Position numbers and translations under genes: made by a program. 64,000 nucleotides of DNA from Anseranas semipalmata (taxonomy: Eukaryota > Chordata > Aves > Anseriformes > Anseranatidae), in contig VXAA01006458.1 of assembly GCA_013399115.1 (NCBI GenBank), positions 1-64,000 on the forward strand. Reading direction: 5' to 3'. A model generated the notes under the pieces. That model searched no databases and had not been told where the DNA came from. It saw only the letters and a program-made list of their open reading frames with translations. Below, piece by piece: positions 23,972 through 36,760 of the stretch. Numbering within the stretch: position 1 is the first letter of the stretch; the number at the start of each line of letters is the position of its first letter.

Positions 23972-26939
23972 GCAGCCAATTTAGGAAGTGAATTCAGCTC
24001 TCCAGGGTTTCAGTCCTGTGCTTTTTAATCACGAGGTTCTCCATCCTTTCAACTCCGTCACTCGTGAAATGACGTTTCCTCAGCCGCATTGGCTTTTCCC
24101 CTTGCTACTGCAGACCTGCAGAAACAATAGCTGCTGGAAATGCTCTTCAAGAAACCAAAATGGATGGTGGTTGTGTATGGCGCAAGAGGAAAAATGCAGA
24201 TTTGATCTGCATTAGGTCTTGTTTTTGTCGTCTTGTTTACTGCTTGGTTATTCCTTTTCCTCGAAGAGCAAACCCCTTGTTCCTGCAGAATTCATAGCTT
24301 CTAATTTGCTCCTCGTTAGAAGTAATGTGCTCAAAATCCTGCATTCCTTTGTGCATCTTGTCTTTTTTTTTTTTTCCTTTTTCTTTGTCAGTGGGGGCTT
24401 ATGGAGTATAATGGGCAGATTAGCAACTGTATTTGTGGAGTAACCCATCTTTGTGCAGGTCTGGCTCGAAACCAATTAAGCTTGTCTTGATCTCTAAATG
24501 AGATTTTTGTTGAACGTCTTACCCAACCGCCTTTTACATCCATTAATAGCGGGTGGGATTAAAATAGCTGAACGTGTAAAGATCGCGTGTTGGATAAATA
24601 AAAAAGCGTTGGTTGCAGGGAAGTTCCCGGGGATGTGTGCAAATCGGTGCCTCTTTGTTCAGTGCTTTTGTAGCTCCGTTTCTTGAAACCTGGCATTGGG
24701 TACGTTTGGCTACGGGTGTGCAGAGCCCAGCGATAGCATACGCAGCGCAGGGACAGATGCAAAGCTGCTGAGCAAATAGGAAGCTTTCCACGGGCTGCAT
24801 TACCGTGGCGGTGCAAAATGCCCATCCCTGGAGCTCCGGGTGGCTCTGAGCGGGGTTGCTGCAGCCTTTGGGTCCCTGGAGGTGCCTTGGACTGGATGTG
24901 TTCCCTGCTCCCGGGCTGCGTTTTGTCCTGGGAAGAAACTCAGGTGGCGGGGACCCGTCCCCCCAGTCCTGCCTCGATGGGGTTTGCCGAGGCTGCTGGG
25001 TTGCTCTGCTGCTGCAATGAAAGCCCATCTGGGAGCGGGGGAGGTTGTGGAGTTTTTTGAAGAAAACCAGCTAAATAAAGATGCCTTTAATAAACCGTGC
25101 CTTCGGGGAACCCTTATATCTCGTCCCAGACTGTTTCTGTGTCGAGATAAGATTGTGGAGCAGCTGGATTTGTGCTCTGCTTGGGGAGATGTCGGTGGGG
25201 GAAGGGCTGTGGGATGCTTTTAGGGTGCAGACACTCATTATTTCTTTGTTTATTTACTCTGTTTGTAAAGCAACTGCAGAGAAGCAGCACAGAACCTACT
25301 GTCTTCTCCGGTGAACGCCAGGCTTCTCTGTTGTGCCCAAATGGTGGGAAGCATAACCTGAAGGGAAGGAGGGAAATAAAACTCTGGGCAAACTGCTCTC
25401 TTTGTTCAAAAGGATCCAGTTTTCCCCATCCCCACCCTCCTGGTGGCCACCCCACTGTCACCACATCACTGCCCTGGCATGGAGCGGGAGCATCACAGCA
25501 TCATGACTCTTTAAAGCCCAGAAGCTCTTAAATTACTTGTGGTGGTGCTGGGATTTTCCTCCCAGTGTAAAAGTGCCTGGTAGCAGCCCCAGAGGTAAGG
25601 GTTTAAAGAAATCCCTGGTTGTGCCAGGCTCCTGGCACGCTGGAGCCTGTGTGCCATGTTGAAGAGGACGGTCATCCCACCGTCATCCCGATGGTGGGAC
25701 AGTGGTCCTCTCCCACCCAGTACATGGGCTTTGGTGCATCTCAGCATCGCCAAACCCAAAAACCTCAGAAAAAAACAAAAGTGTAAGATGGTTTTGGTGC
25801 TTGGATGGGGTGTGATGGAGCTAGGGGGAAGGCGGCACCTTGCTGATGGCTGGGCTGGTGCTGCGTGGTGATCTGACGTGACGTGGCAGTTGATGTGGCT
25901 TCCCGGGAGGAAAATGTAAAAATAACTGTGTCTTTGGTTGCATCTGCGTGTCGTGACTGCAGTGAAGGCGCTGGGGGATGAAATGTTAGGGGTTGAAATT
26001 AGGCAGGGAAAACAAGCCTTTCCCCAGAGCAAAGCTGCTGAAGACCGTGAGGGAAATGTCCTCATCTTCCTCCCACTGTCCTGGCCCCTCCTCTTCCTCC
26101 CTCGGGGCTGCAGGAGCTGCAGAGGTCACTGCACCTCATACCGGGGTCCAGACGGGTGACACAAACCCTTGTGAGGCTGCGCCGTGCCTGAGGCTTGGAG
26201 AACCTGTTGGACCTCCTCCACCACCTCTTCGTTGTGCATTTCCCGTTTCAGAGCTTTGCAGGAGCCGGTCTGTTCCTCCTCCAGAGGCCACCGAATTGCA
26301 GAGCTACGAGGAAGGCATTTGCGTGAGACGTGGTCGGTGGCGGACGTGAGCTCCTGATGGAGCCAGGCTGAGCGCTAAGCCAATTTAATCTGCGGTGGAC
26401 CCAAACTCCTTTGTCTTCCATTTGAGTTAAATACACCCTTGAAGATGTGGTTACTGAGGCTAACTCTGATTTTGATTATGCAAAACAGGCTAATGTGGCT
26501 TCGAACAGACCCAGGAGGAGAGTCCCATGCCAGGGGCTGAAGGGGACAGGGCACCCCACGGCCAAGCCCTGTGTTACTGCCTCCTGCTAACCCATGTCTG
26601 GACCATGGTGGTGGCCAAGATGTGGGATGCTTGATACGCAGCTGTGTGGACATCTCTAGCTCTGGGCGATGTGAGTTTTAGCAGCAGTTGGTCTTGCAGT
26701 GTGGCCATAAGCTTTTGTTGATTTTGCATGTTTTAGGGTTTGCCGCAGCTACCTGGGCATGGCCGGAGGCTTCAGGATGGGGAGAAGGGCAGGATGGAGA
26801 GAAGGTCTCTGCTGTTGCAGGTAGCAGCATAGTATTTCTGGATGCAAAGGAATAAAAAGCTGTTGGTCAGCTTGAGCAGTGATCGGAAGGAGTTTTAGTG
26901 TGGGAAGGTAACACCAGTGGGGGACGTATAGCGTATGAG

Positions 26940-27104
26940 CACCGGCACAGGTTGCCCAGGGAGGTTGTGGAGTCTCTGGCCTTGGAGTTATTTGAAAGCC
27001 GCCTGGATGTGGTCCTGGGCACCCTGCTCTGGTGGCCCTGCTTGAGCAGGGAGGCTGGACCAGGTGACCTCCGCAGGTCCCTGCCCGTTCTGTGTGATTC
27101 TGCG
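26940..27104 (+). mobile_element. CR1 LINE 3' tail
   Basis: Follows the CR1 3' consensus: CACAGGTTGCCCAGGGAGGT, TTTGAAAGCCGCCTGGATGT, CCTGCTTGAGCAGGGAGG and a terminal TGTGTGATTCTG repeat. Only the last part of the element is present. Translation gives the CR1 block HRLPREVVESL. It is a short, 5'-truncated copy in the same orientation as DAAM1. Confidence 0.88.
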
Positions 27105-27769
27105 TATATTAGTCCAGCGGTGCTACCTGGGAATTTGTGAGCTTGTCATTAAGGCCAGCAAGTTGTGCTCGCCTTGCAGGTGCCTGGGGAGCAGAGCAGC
27201 TCTGTCCTCATCCCTCCATCCCTGCGGCCAGGGCTGGCTCCAGCCCCTCACTCTGCCTTTCCCCCTTGGCATTTGAGCACAGAAGTTGGTGTTTGCAGAC
27301 CGCATACTGCCGTGCAACATTGTGCATCCCTGCACGACAGCTCCGTGCTTCAGCCTGCCGTGGCGGGGATGGGAACGCAGCCGTGTGTGTGCGTGCCCCG
27401 CTCGCGGGACCCCCGCTTCGCATCGCTGCAGAGGTTTGCTGCCCTGTGTTACATCTGCGCAGATACTTGTGGTTTTAATATCACCAGCGGGGGAATTTGT
27501 GAGAGGCAGAGGCGTTCCTGCAGCGCTTCTCGCAGGTACGGTCCTGCGGGAGGACGTCCATCGTTACTCAGCGTCTCTGCTGATAATTGTAAAAATAGAT
27601 CTCAGATTGATGCTGATTTATAAACTGGCAGATGATTTGAAAATGGGCGGCTCGGTAAATGGTTCCAGAAGGTGATTTGGAGCTGCGGACAGTGGTTTGA
27701 GTCTCAATAAGCTACGCTCGCTCCTGCAAAAGGCACTTTAACGTTGCTGTATCTGTATGGGAAGCAGCA

Positions 27770-27910
27770 GCCCAGCCGCGGGCACCGCAGCGAGCTGCTG
27801 GCAGCAGGGTCTGCACTGGTCCCGCAGGCACGGGGCAGCCGGCGGTCCTGGCGTCGGCGTTGGAAAGGGCTGATTTGGCGGATGTAAGAGCGCGCACAAG
27901 TGCCGCAGGT
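27770..27910. promoter_or_regulatory. CpG-dense patch
   Basis: About 16 CpGs in 140 bases by hand count. Short, with no recognised start site or coding similarity. Confidence 0.35.
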
Positions 27911-29409
27911 ACGGAAAAGCTGGGGAAAATGCTTTGTGCTGAAGGAATACAAGAAACTAAAAAATTTCAAGTGTGCGTTGCTTTGTCAGGGAGGCGGTGG
28001 TGAGCATCAGTCCAGCAAGGAGCATGCGCCTGGAAGCTGAAGTCAGATGAGTGCTCTACAGAACAAAGCACAGATATATGCCTCTCTATATTTTTTTTCG
28101 AGCTGCATTTAACAAACGCTGGCAGAAAAAGGCCTCATCCCTGTCTTGATGTCCTGGGTCCAGACTGGCTGCAGTGGGAGGAAACTGGTGCATGGGTTCA
28201 GGCATGTTGGAGGGGAAGCTGTTGCCACAGCCACCTTCGCATCCAGACCCCGCGTCCCCCAGTCCCAAAATGATGGAGCACGTCGGGATGGATGCAGCCT
28301 CTGAGGATTCTCTGCAGGGCAATGGTGTGCTTACACGCTTGCTTGCAAAAACCACCCGCTGGGTCTGCCTGCTGTGGGGCAGGGAGATGGTGACGGAATG
28401 AGATGTGGCACAGATCCATGCTGGCCTCTTCTGCATCGTCCTCCTCCGGCCCCACGAAGCCCCAGTGGAAACGACGTCTTTTACAGGCTGGTTTCTCCTG
28501 CAGTACGGGACTGAAATCGGGACTGAAGCTCCCGCAGCGCTGCCGCCAGCCCAGCCGGATAGCCCTCATTTTGTCCCGTCCTGTTGATCCGAAAGAAGTA
28601 ATTTATAAGGACGTTTTCCAGGAATCAATAAATCCATCCTTGCTGCTGTGCCTGGGAGGCTTAGTTTGCTCCAGATACCGAGTGTCTCCGTGCTGCATTG
28701 CGCCGTGAAGCCCTGCTCTTCGGGGAGCACGCTGAGGGCGTCCGGCCCTGCCTGGTCCCTCCAAAGTGAGCATCTCCCAGCGTGGGCTGAAGGGATCAGG
28801 GCGGTGCAAGTGAAACAGTTTCTCTAGGTATGCGTGTGGAGCTTGAGGAATTTGTCCCTGTGCCAAGCAATTCCTGATGTTACAAGTCTTGGGGAAACTG
28901 AAGCCAAACATAAAGGGGGGAGGGAGCAGTCGTGTTTTGGAGGAAACGGGGGTGCAGAAATTTCAGTTGCAGGTAAATTTGCCTTTCAGATCTCAGCGTG
29001 GCATTTCCTGTCAGTAGGAATTGGAAAATTCCTATTGCACCGTACCACATCCCTTTCCGAAAACTGCTTCTGCAAGCCAAGGAGCGTGCGTCTTTTGAAA
29101 GCAGTACACGCGTGTTTGTTTAAGGAGCCTGCCACAGGACGTGCCTGAGAGAAGAGGGTTCAAAACCACGGTTTTGCTACACGTAAAGAAGTCAAAGATA
29201 ACACCGCCATCCCCAAACCCGAGCTTGTTTCTGTTGCCTCATCCAAGCATCGTGATCCAGCGGGGCTGAAGCAGCAGTCACGAGTGGGTTCATCCAACGG
29301 CCAAGCCCCGGGACCTGACCTTGCTTTGTGCCACGCGCTGTGGGGTTTTGGGGTGTTTTGTTTTGCGCAGAGGGGCACAGGCTCGCTGTCACACGCAGGA
29401 GGTGTTTCC

Positions 29410-29670
29410 TGGCCTGTCCTCGTGGTGCGGTGGTGCTTTGGGCACCTCGGAGCCGGCGAGCCCGCCGCTCCGTCCTGCGCTGCCCACACACCCAGGGACC
29501 CTCCGCTCCTCCTTCGGGGCGGCTGCGAGATCGTTTTGCAGCCCTTCTGGATCAGAGCTTGTGCTGGGGGATCCAGAAACCTTCCCAGAGCCAAAACGCC
29601 GCGGCGAGCGGCTGTGCGCGTGGGCTCTGGTTCTGATTTCCTTCGCCGCTGCGGAGAGCAGCTGAGCTGC
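29410..29670. promoter_or_regulatory. Intragenic CpG island (short)
   Basis: About 25 CpGs in 260 bases by hand count, including ACGCCGCGGCGAGCGG near 29600. It lies within intron 1 and has no recognised coding similarity. Confidence 0.45.
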
Positions 29671-31259
29671 ACACGCTGTTTCAGCAGGATGTCCCGTCTT
29701 TTGTTCCTCGATATTAGAAAAGTCTGTGTGTGTGTTTATATTTAAAATATGTCTCTTTTTAACGTCGCTGTTTGTGAGCCGTGTCACTTGAGACATGGAG
29801 CCAGGGAGGGATGCTGCTCGCTGCTGCCTACCTGTTGTGCTGGCCGCTGTATGATGTCCTGTTGGTCCAGTGATGCTTGCACTTGGGAAAAAACAAGCAT
29901 TGGCAGGGCGTGATCCAAAACCTCCTCAAACCTAGCTAGAAAGGGTCCCTCTGATGTCAACAGGCTTTGAGTAAGTTTCCAAGCACTGGTGGGGAGTCAC
30001 AGTTGCTGCTGTTTGCATCGCGACTTGGCCCAAGCCTTTTAATGAGTGCCCACCTTGTGCTTTCTGTCCCTGCTTTCCATTGTGCTTGCTGGCGTGTTGC
30101 AATAAGAATGATGCAGCTTATGGTGGTGGGGCTGGGTGTGGGATCGCTGCTTGCAGCAGGTTTCTGGGGTGGCTGCTGCCCATTCTCTGGGACAGCATGT
30201 GAGGAGCGAACGCAAGGTCAAAGCATCGTCGTGCCCGCGGCAAACCGGAGCAGCCTTGTAAAGCTGTCATTTTAAATAATTGCCACAATGGTTTCTCCTC
30301 CCTTTCCCCCCCTGTCCCCATGTTCTTCCCCTAGCACCATGTCCCTCCCCACCCACCACCCAGGGCTGGTGGGATCTGTCCAAGATTTATGTTAAAAGGC
30401 AAATTTTATGTACGTAATTAAAACGTGGTATTGCTGGGTAGAAACGAGATTTCATACTTAATGCTGCAACTCTTTCTCAAGCGTGAGGGTGAACTGATTG
30501 ATTACTGAGGTTTGAGATTAAATATTCCCCCGAGCTTCAATGGTATTTAATGTGGTAGGGGGAGGGCAGAGAGAAAGAGGGAAGGAAAATGATGTTTTTC
30601 CTCCAAGGCGAGGAGAGCAGGGCAATGTCTGCTGAGCATATCCCCTTGCCTTGCTCTGGATGCCTTATCCTGCTGTAATAGAGGCTCCTGGTGCTGTGGT
30701 CGTGGACCACGATAAATCAGGCGCCTTGCTCTGCGCCTGGGCAAGCTGCTGGTGCCTCTTTCCATGGCAGCAGGTATCCCATCACATCCCATCGCGCTGC
30801 GTCCCATCCGTGTGGCCCAGCTGCTCCCCAGCCCGGCAGCAAGGCAGACCTCCTGCCCCTCTGCTTCTCCTCAGGAGCACGCCTTAGTTATTTTCCTTAA
30901 TTTCTTTTAGTCCGAGAAAGCTCTGTTTTTGGTTTCGATGGCCTTTAGGGGAGGAAAAAGCCCAACGTGCCACTCCCGAAGCGAGCGGCGGGAGCCTCGC
31001 CGTGCAAGCGCGCGTCGGAGAAACCCGTGTTTACCCGCTCCGGGAACTTTGCTTTCATTGATGTCTAATTTTAGCTGATGGCGACGGATCCCTCCAGGGT
31101 ACTGTAGAGGTTTCCTATCGGCGTAGACCTTAAGAGACACGCATGCAAACAAAAAGCACTCGCATTTATTTCTGCGAATTCTTTTGGAAAGGGTGTGACT
31201 TATTTTTGCGAACAGCACAGGCACACACTGGCTTTGTTCTGCTGCTGTCTGGCTGGGTC

Positions 31260-31720
31260 GGGTATTTCAGGTCTTCCAAGATTTAATCAGAATAATTAGT
31301 TACTGTCTGTTTATACCTTCTGTTTTTGTTGCAGGGTTTCCAAAGGGCGTATTTATCTTTCAGAGTGCTGCCTAAGTGTCGCTTAATCATTAAGCATCTG
31401 ATTTCNGGGTTGGAAAGATTTTCCCTGCTGGTGATTTCCCTGATTTAAGTGAGCGCTGTGTTTGGTTCCCAACCCCTCATGCGATGATCAGAGAGCTGCC
31501 TGTTTTGATTGGCGCTTAACGACGCAGCCAGCTTAATGAGCTTTCTTTCAGCCAAGCCTTCATGTATACCCCTGTAAACTGGCAGGATCTGTGTTACTTG
31601 GTGTCATTTTGGAGAAGAAAAGTGTCTTTGCAGAAATAAAGGGCTTTTGCTTTCCCTTGTACAGTTATGCCTTTGACTCCTTAACTCGGTGGTATCCCTT
31701 ATAAAAATCACAGTTCTGCC
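31260..31720. other. Candidate conserved non-coding stretch
   Basis: AT-rich sequence with repeated homeodomain-type TAAT cores and ATTAAGC-like words, free of recognised repeats and set between GC-rich neighbours. The composition resembles conserved intronic elements near developmental genes. Conservation cannot be seen from one genome. A single N is at 31406. Confidence 0.25.
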
Positions 31721-32574
31721 TGGAAATAAGTTAGCACTTTAAGTTTGCCAGGGCCGGCAATCAGGTTGGTTTTCAGCTTTTATTTGCACGTTGGGTTTTG
31801 GAAGGGGAGACAGTGGTATATACATTTCCCTCCTCCCTAATGCGAGAATGACAAAGCAAAACACTGCAAAACAGGAAAAGAGAGCTGGAAAACCTCGCCA
31901 CAAGACAGGTGTGGTGCTGGAGCCACCCCCGATTCATGCACGGAGCCTAAATGAATAATGTGACGTTTTTCCTTTAATATTTATCACTGCAGCCTGAGAG
32001 CAGCTTGTGCAGAGGGGCCAAAGCGATGCTGGGGGGAGCGGGGCTGACGGTGGCACAGAGGACAAAGCGTGGTGCTCGATAATTTGCCTCTTATTCTTGG
32101 TTTCGCTTTCTTCGGAAACCGTGCTAGTGGTCAGGAGTCACAGTGCTGGCTCGTCGTCCGCCTAATTTATCGCGTCAGATATCCAGTGTGTGAACCTCGG
32201 GGGCGAGGTGCGGGGCGCACGCTTCTCCGGGTGATGGATGTAGTCCCGCAGCCTTTTAAACCCAGAAGCTGCCATTGCGATCAGCTCCTCCGCTCGCCCG
32301 TGTGATGCAGACCATAAATTTTCTCTGGCCGGCTTCTGTCCTGAGGTCAGTAACTGCGTTTTAATTAGCCCTTGTCAAGGATTACGGATGTGCGGCGTGG
32401 CTTTGCTTGCTGCCTTCCCAGGACAGGGAGGGGGTTGGTGCGAGCGCGAGGTGGGGCCATCAGCATCTGCCTGGCTTCGGTGGCCTCAGGAGACCTAGCA
32501 AAGCTTGCTCATGTGCTGGCTGAGCAAAAAGTCCGTCTCCTCTCCACGTTAACTGGGGAAGGCTGTAATTCCTT

Positions 32575-32790
32575 TGGATATAAGGAAGAAGTTTTTAACA
32601 GTGAGGGCAGTGAGGCCCTGGCCCAGGCTGCCCAGAGAAGCTGTGGGTGCCCCATCCCTGGCAGTGCCCAAGGCCAGGCTGGATGGGGCTTTGGGCAGCC
32701 TGGGCTGGTGGGAGGGGTCCCTGCCCATGGCAGGGGTGGGACCGGGTGGGCTTTGAGGTCCCTTCCAACCCAAACCGCTCTGTGATTCCA
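32575..32790 (+). mobile_element. CR1 LINE 3' tail
   Basis: Matches the CR1 3' region: TTGGATATAAGGAAGAAGTT, GGCTGCCCAGAGAAGCTGTG, CATCCCTGGCAGTGCCCAAG, TCCCTGCCCATGGCAGGG and a terminal CTCTGTGATTCCA. It belongs to the subtype with the CCCTGCCCATGGCAGGG block, different from the copy at 26940. Same orientation as DAAM1. Confidence 0.9.
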
Positions 32791-35248
32791 AGATGATCCC
32801 AAACCGCGGCACTGGGCCATGTGTTGGACCCTGTGCCACAGAAAAGCTGAAGCTGGCATGGGGGGGGGTAAGCATTTCCCTTTCCTCATCAGCACTGCCA
32901 CTTTTCAAAGAGAAGTTGTCCCCTCTAACAGCTTTTAACTCATTGCTCTTTGTGTGGCGTTGATATGATCCTGGCCCTGATGGCCATGGTTTCCCCATCA
33001 GAGATGACAGTGACATTAGAGGGTTTCTGCTCGGCTCTCACAGCCAGCACTGGGTTGCTGTTGCCCTCTCCCTTTCTGCTCAGGTGGGAAATGTCCACTG
33101 TGATGGAAATATCCTTAAGGAGGGCTGTCAACCAGAATTTTTCCATGATGTTGACCCAGCTGGAAAGCTGGTGGAGGGCTTCTCTTTCTGACAACACCTC
33201 CTGAAGCACCCATGACACGTGATGCGTAGTGCTGCCGTTGGCTCCCCAAAGCTGGTGGGGACGGGGGGTCTCTAACCCCTCTCCATGCTTGCCTGCCTGC
33301 TTCACTGTGGCTTTCCCAGGTCTGCTGTGATGGCGTTTGAGAAGAGGTTGGGCTGAGGAAGAGGTGGGAGGAGGTGCAGAGGTGCTGGGAGTGGAGGAAG
33401 AGTGGAAACGGGGCAGAGAAGAAGGAGGGGAGGTGAGCAGCGCCCTCGAGGCAGATGCTGGGAGCAAAAGGAGGCAACGCGGCTTGTTTGCAGTGTTAAT
33501 GCTTAGTTGAGTGAAACACTAACTAGGGAGATAAATTTGGCTTTTAAATAGCTTCGGAGTGCGTGAATGCTCAGTGCTCTCTCCTCTCCCCTGCACGGAG
33601 GGAGTCACCTCCTGTCCCCATCTGTTTTCAGACCCGTCTCTGCCTTGGGACACAGGAGACACAGCTTGGCACCAGCGTGCTTTCAAAATACCCTTCCAGT
33701 TGTCCCCGCGCTCCTCACCACTCCCGTCCCCTGATTTCTCCCCGCTGCAAGCCTCGGCCGTGGGGACTGACCGCGGGTACCCGCTGCAGCGGTGGCTGCT
33801 GCACACCGGGCTTGGTGCTCACCACGCAGCACCGTCTGCTCTGGGATGAGTTGGCTGGTCTGTCATCGTCTGTCCTCCAGCATCCCGCTGCAGGCAGAGC
33901 TGATGCTTTTTCAGCTTTGCTAGGCTTCTGCAGGAACCATGCTGGGTGCTTCCTCTGCTCAAGTTTTATTTAATTCCAATAGGAAATGAAGGTGTTTCAA
34001 ACTGTTGCCTTTCAGGCCCTAGAATAACGCACCCCTGCGATGGAGGATGCCAAAGGCAGACACAGATGCAAAGGATGGGGCTGCACAGGATGTTCGCTCT
34101 CCAAAAACTTTCTTCTCAGTCAAGGATGGGGAATATTCCCCCACCCTGTGACCACCGTGGGACGATGGGCTGTGTCCCCCATGCAGCCTCCGTGCATGCG
34201 GGCTGACTGCCGGCCGCTCCCAGGTGCAGGAGGGGAGGGGTTGGGATGAGCACACCCCGTTTTCCTCGTAAAACTCCAAACAAGAGGCTTGGCCTGGTTT
34301 AGATTTTAAAAATAACTTGCACATTTGGAAGCTAAAGTTTCAGAAGGGCTCCAAATGGGATAATGGCTTTGATCATGGCAGTTGGAGATCAAGGGAGGGC
34401 TTTTTAGGTTTGCTGCATCAGATGGAAAATATATTGCAGTGTCTAGACTTTATCATCCTCCAGCAAGGCTTTCTTCTATTCTGCAGAAGGTCTAATCTAA
34501 AGCCCACATATGGTTGATAGGGTTCCTTTGGAAAGCAGCCTCCTTTGGGGTTTGACTGTGTCCAGAAACAAGGTGAAAGACTTGGAAACCAGCTTTGGAC
34601 TTTGAAGGACTTCAGAGACTCTGGTTTATGGACCTGCTGTTTCTGATGGGGCTGTTGGCATGGGTGGAAGCTGTTGTGGCAGCAGGGGGGAGGTTTGGCT
34701 GCAGGAGCAGGATCACCTCCTCCCATGGCTCTCAGACCAGCATCTCCCTCAACCGCCTTAGTTTTGGTTGTGTGATAACCACAAACGTACACATTGGTGT
34801 TCGGAAGGAACTTCAGTGTTTCTTGCTGAAGTGTAGAAAATGTACGTTTTTCTCTCTTCATTTTCTGTAAGCGTTCTGGAAGGATCAGAGGCAGAGAAAT
34901 GATTTCCTAAGGTGCTTGGAATAAACTCAAAAGCCTGCCATAAAGGTGAGGACATCTGGCTGCGTGCATTCACTGACTCTTCCTGAATGTCCATGTGGCA
35001 ATGAAGCTCTGTCATGCTGGAGAGAGGCCCCATTGAGAAAGCAGTGGCAGTTTTCCTTTGAAACTCTGCCTTTTCTGCACAAGGGTCTTGGGTGTGTTTT
35101 GGCAAGTAAGCTGCCAAGAAGGCATTGCCGACCATCTTGGTGTGTGCCCCAGCGCACCATCTTACTGTGCTGGAATACATCATGAGCTGCAAACGTAGCC
35201 CCAGGCTCTGATGGAATCACAGCTCAGCTGTGAAAGCTTCAACTGGAA

Positions 35249-35287
35249 GTTTTGGAAAACATTTGGAAATGTTTTGGAAAACATTTG
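35249..35287. repeat. 22-base tandem repeat containing a short perfect hairpin
   Basis: GTTTTGGAAAACATTTG occurs twice with a 22-base period (35249 and 35271). The span 35256-35275 is an inverted repeat, AAAACATTT and AAATGTTTT around GG. Confidence 0.8.
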
Positions 35288-35477
35288 AATCTAAGATGTC
35301 GTGGTTCCATGTCTGGTTGTTTTCCTTTGCTTTTTCTTTGTGAGAGGGGAGAGAACTGCTGTTGTGTTTCTGTTTTTCCTTTCCATCAATTACTTTTTTA
35401 GACATATTTATTTCCGAGTATGAATTGGAGCAAATGCCAGCTTGTATACAGTTTGTGGTATAAAAAGGTATTGAAAT

Positions 35478-35590
35478 CGGGATGGAAGGGACCTCAAGAG
35501 GTTGCCTTGTCCCCACGGCAGGGTCAAGTAAATCCACTCATTGAACTGGAAGGCGATCATGTTTGTTAGGAGTTGTTTTCTCATAAATTG
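35478..35590 (-). mobile_element. Old CR1 LINE 3' tail
   Basis: In antisense it resembles a CR1 end: GGGATGGAAGGGACCTCAAG, then CACGGCAGGGTCAAGTAAAT, then TGTTTGTTAGGAGTTGTTTT. The match is degenerate but colinear over about 110 bases. Confidence 0.55.
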
Positions 35591-36559
35591 TGTAAGGAGC
35601 AGAGGCAGAAATCTATCAAATAATGCTGTCAGTCTGTGTGAGAGAGCCTGTCTCAGCTTATTCAAATCATTTGCTGAATAAGTGTTGAAAATGAATGCTG
35701 GGTTTGTTCCCAGAGCCACTCAAAGTGATATTCCAGAGTAACATTTTCCGCCTTGGCATTTGCCATAATACTGCAACTTCCATGGAAAAGGTATCTGATG
35801 TGGAGCCATCCCTGTTTCGCCCGATGCCTGAGACAGCCAAATCCCAGAAGTCCCACTGGGATGCAGAGCAGTTTCGCTTTGTTTCTTGTGAAGTAGACGT
35901 GAGTTTTCAGAATGAAAGCTGTTCTCCAGATGGTAAAAACAACAACCCCCTCCCCCCCAAACCCACCATGACAACACGGGGTAGTTTGGGATGCACTGGG
36001 CTCGCATCCCCAGCTGGCTGCAATGCCAAACCCACGGAAATCAGTGGCAGCCCCTCTCCTTGATGTCTGCAGGCTTTGGATGAAGCTGCAAGATGCTGGG
36101 CGGTGGTGGTAGAGGAGGAGTATCGGGAGAAATCCTTGTCTGTTTTGAGATTGAAAACCAAGTGGTGGCTTTCAATTAGTTTCTCATGCAACTTCCTCTG
36201 TCCTAGCTTTGTGTCTCAAGTGGTGGATTGAAAAGACTGTACACAAGAGCTTAATCCCTCGCCTTTCAGAGATGCTATAAAGCTCTATTGGGTCTCTTTT
36301 TCCTGGCTTATTGATTCCAATCTCAGTGATGAGAGGTTCTGAAAGAGGCTCACCTGTACCCAGCTGGATGCTGGCTTGCTCTCCAGCCAGCATCATTGGT
36401 GTTAGCATCCACACAGCCCAGATGGTGACTGGTTTTCCTTCGTCTCCTACTTTCCCCCACTGGTTTATAGTAGGTAAAGCACAATTTATCCATCTTTGGC
36501 CGAGTGGCAGGCTTGGAGAGCCCCCCCAGCCCATCTGTACATTTAAAGTCAAGATGGCA

Positions 36560-36760
36560 GGCAGCGTTATTGTTTGGCCAAATGTATGCAGAGATATCAC
36601 GGCTTAGATTTGTTACAGATGGCTTTCTGGATATAGTGGAAGGCATTCTGCCAGCCCATTTTATATCTGTGTAAAAGTGATTGGCGTCCCTATAAATAAA
36701 GCTGCTGTGGGGTTATAAATCTAAATATACTGATTCATTAAATTATTTTTACATCTCAAG
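36560..36760. promoter_or_regulatory. AT-rich stretch with MEF2-type site
   Basis: CTATAAATAA at 36690-36699 fits the MEF2 consensus YTAWWWWTAR, and CTAAATATA follows about 30 bases on. The surrounding AT-rich sequence has no recognised repeats. An enhancer role is only inferred. Confidence 0.3.

Noticed and set aside
23956..23975. T16 followed by GCAG as a real exon acceptor
   Set aside because: Looks like an acceptor, but no coding frame of known type or good donor follows. Most likely a simple repeat.
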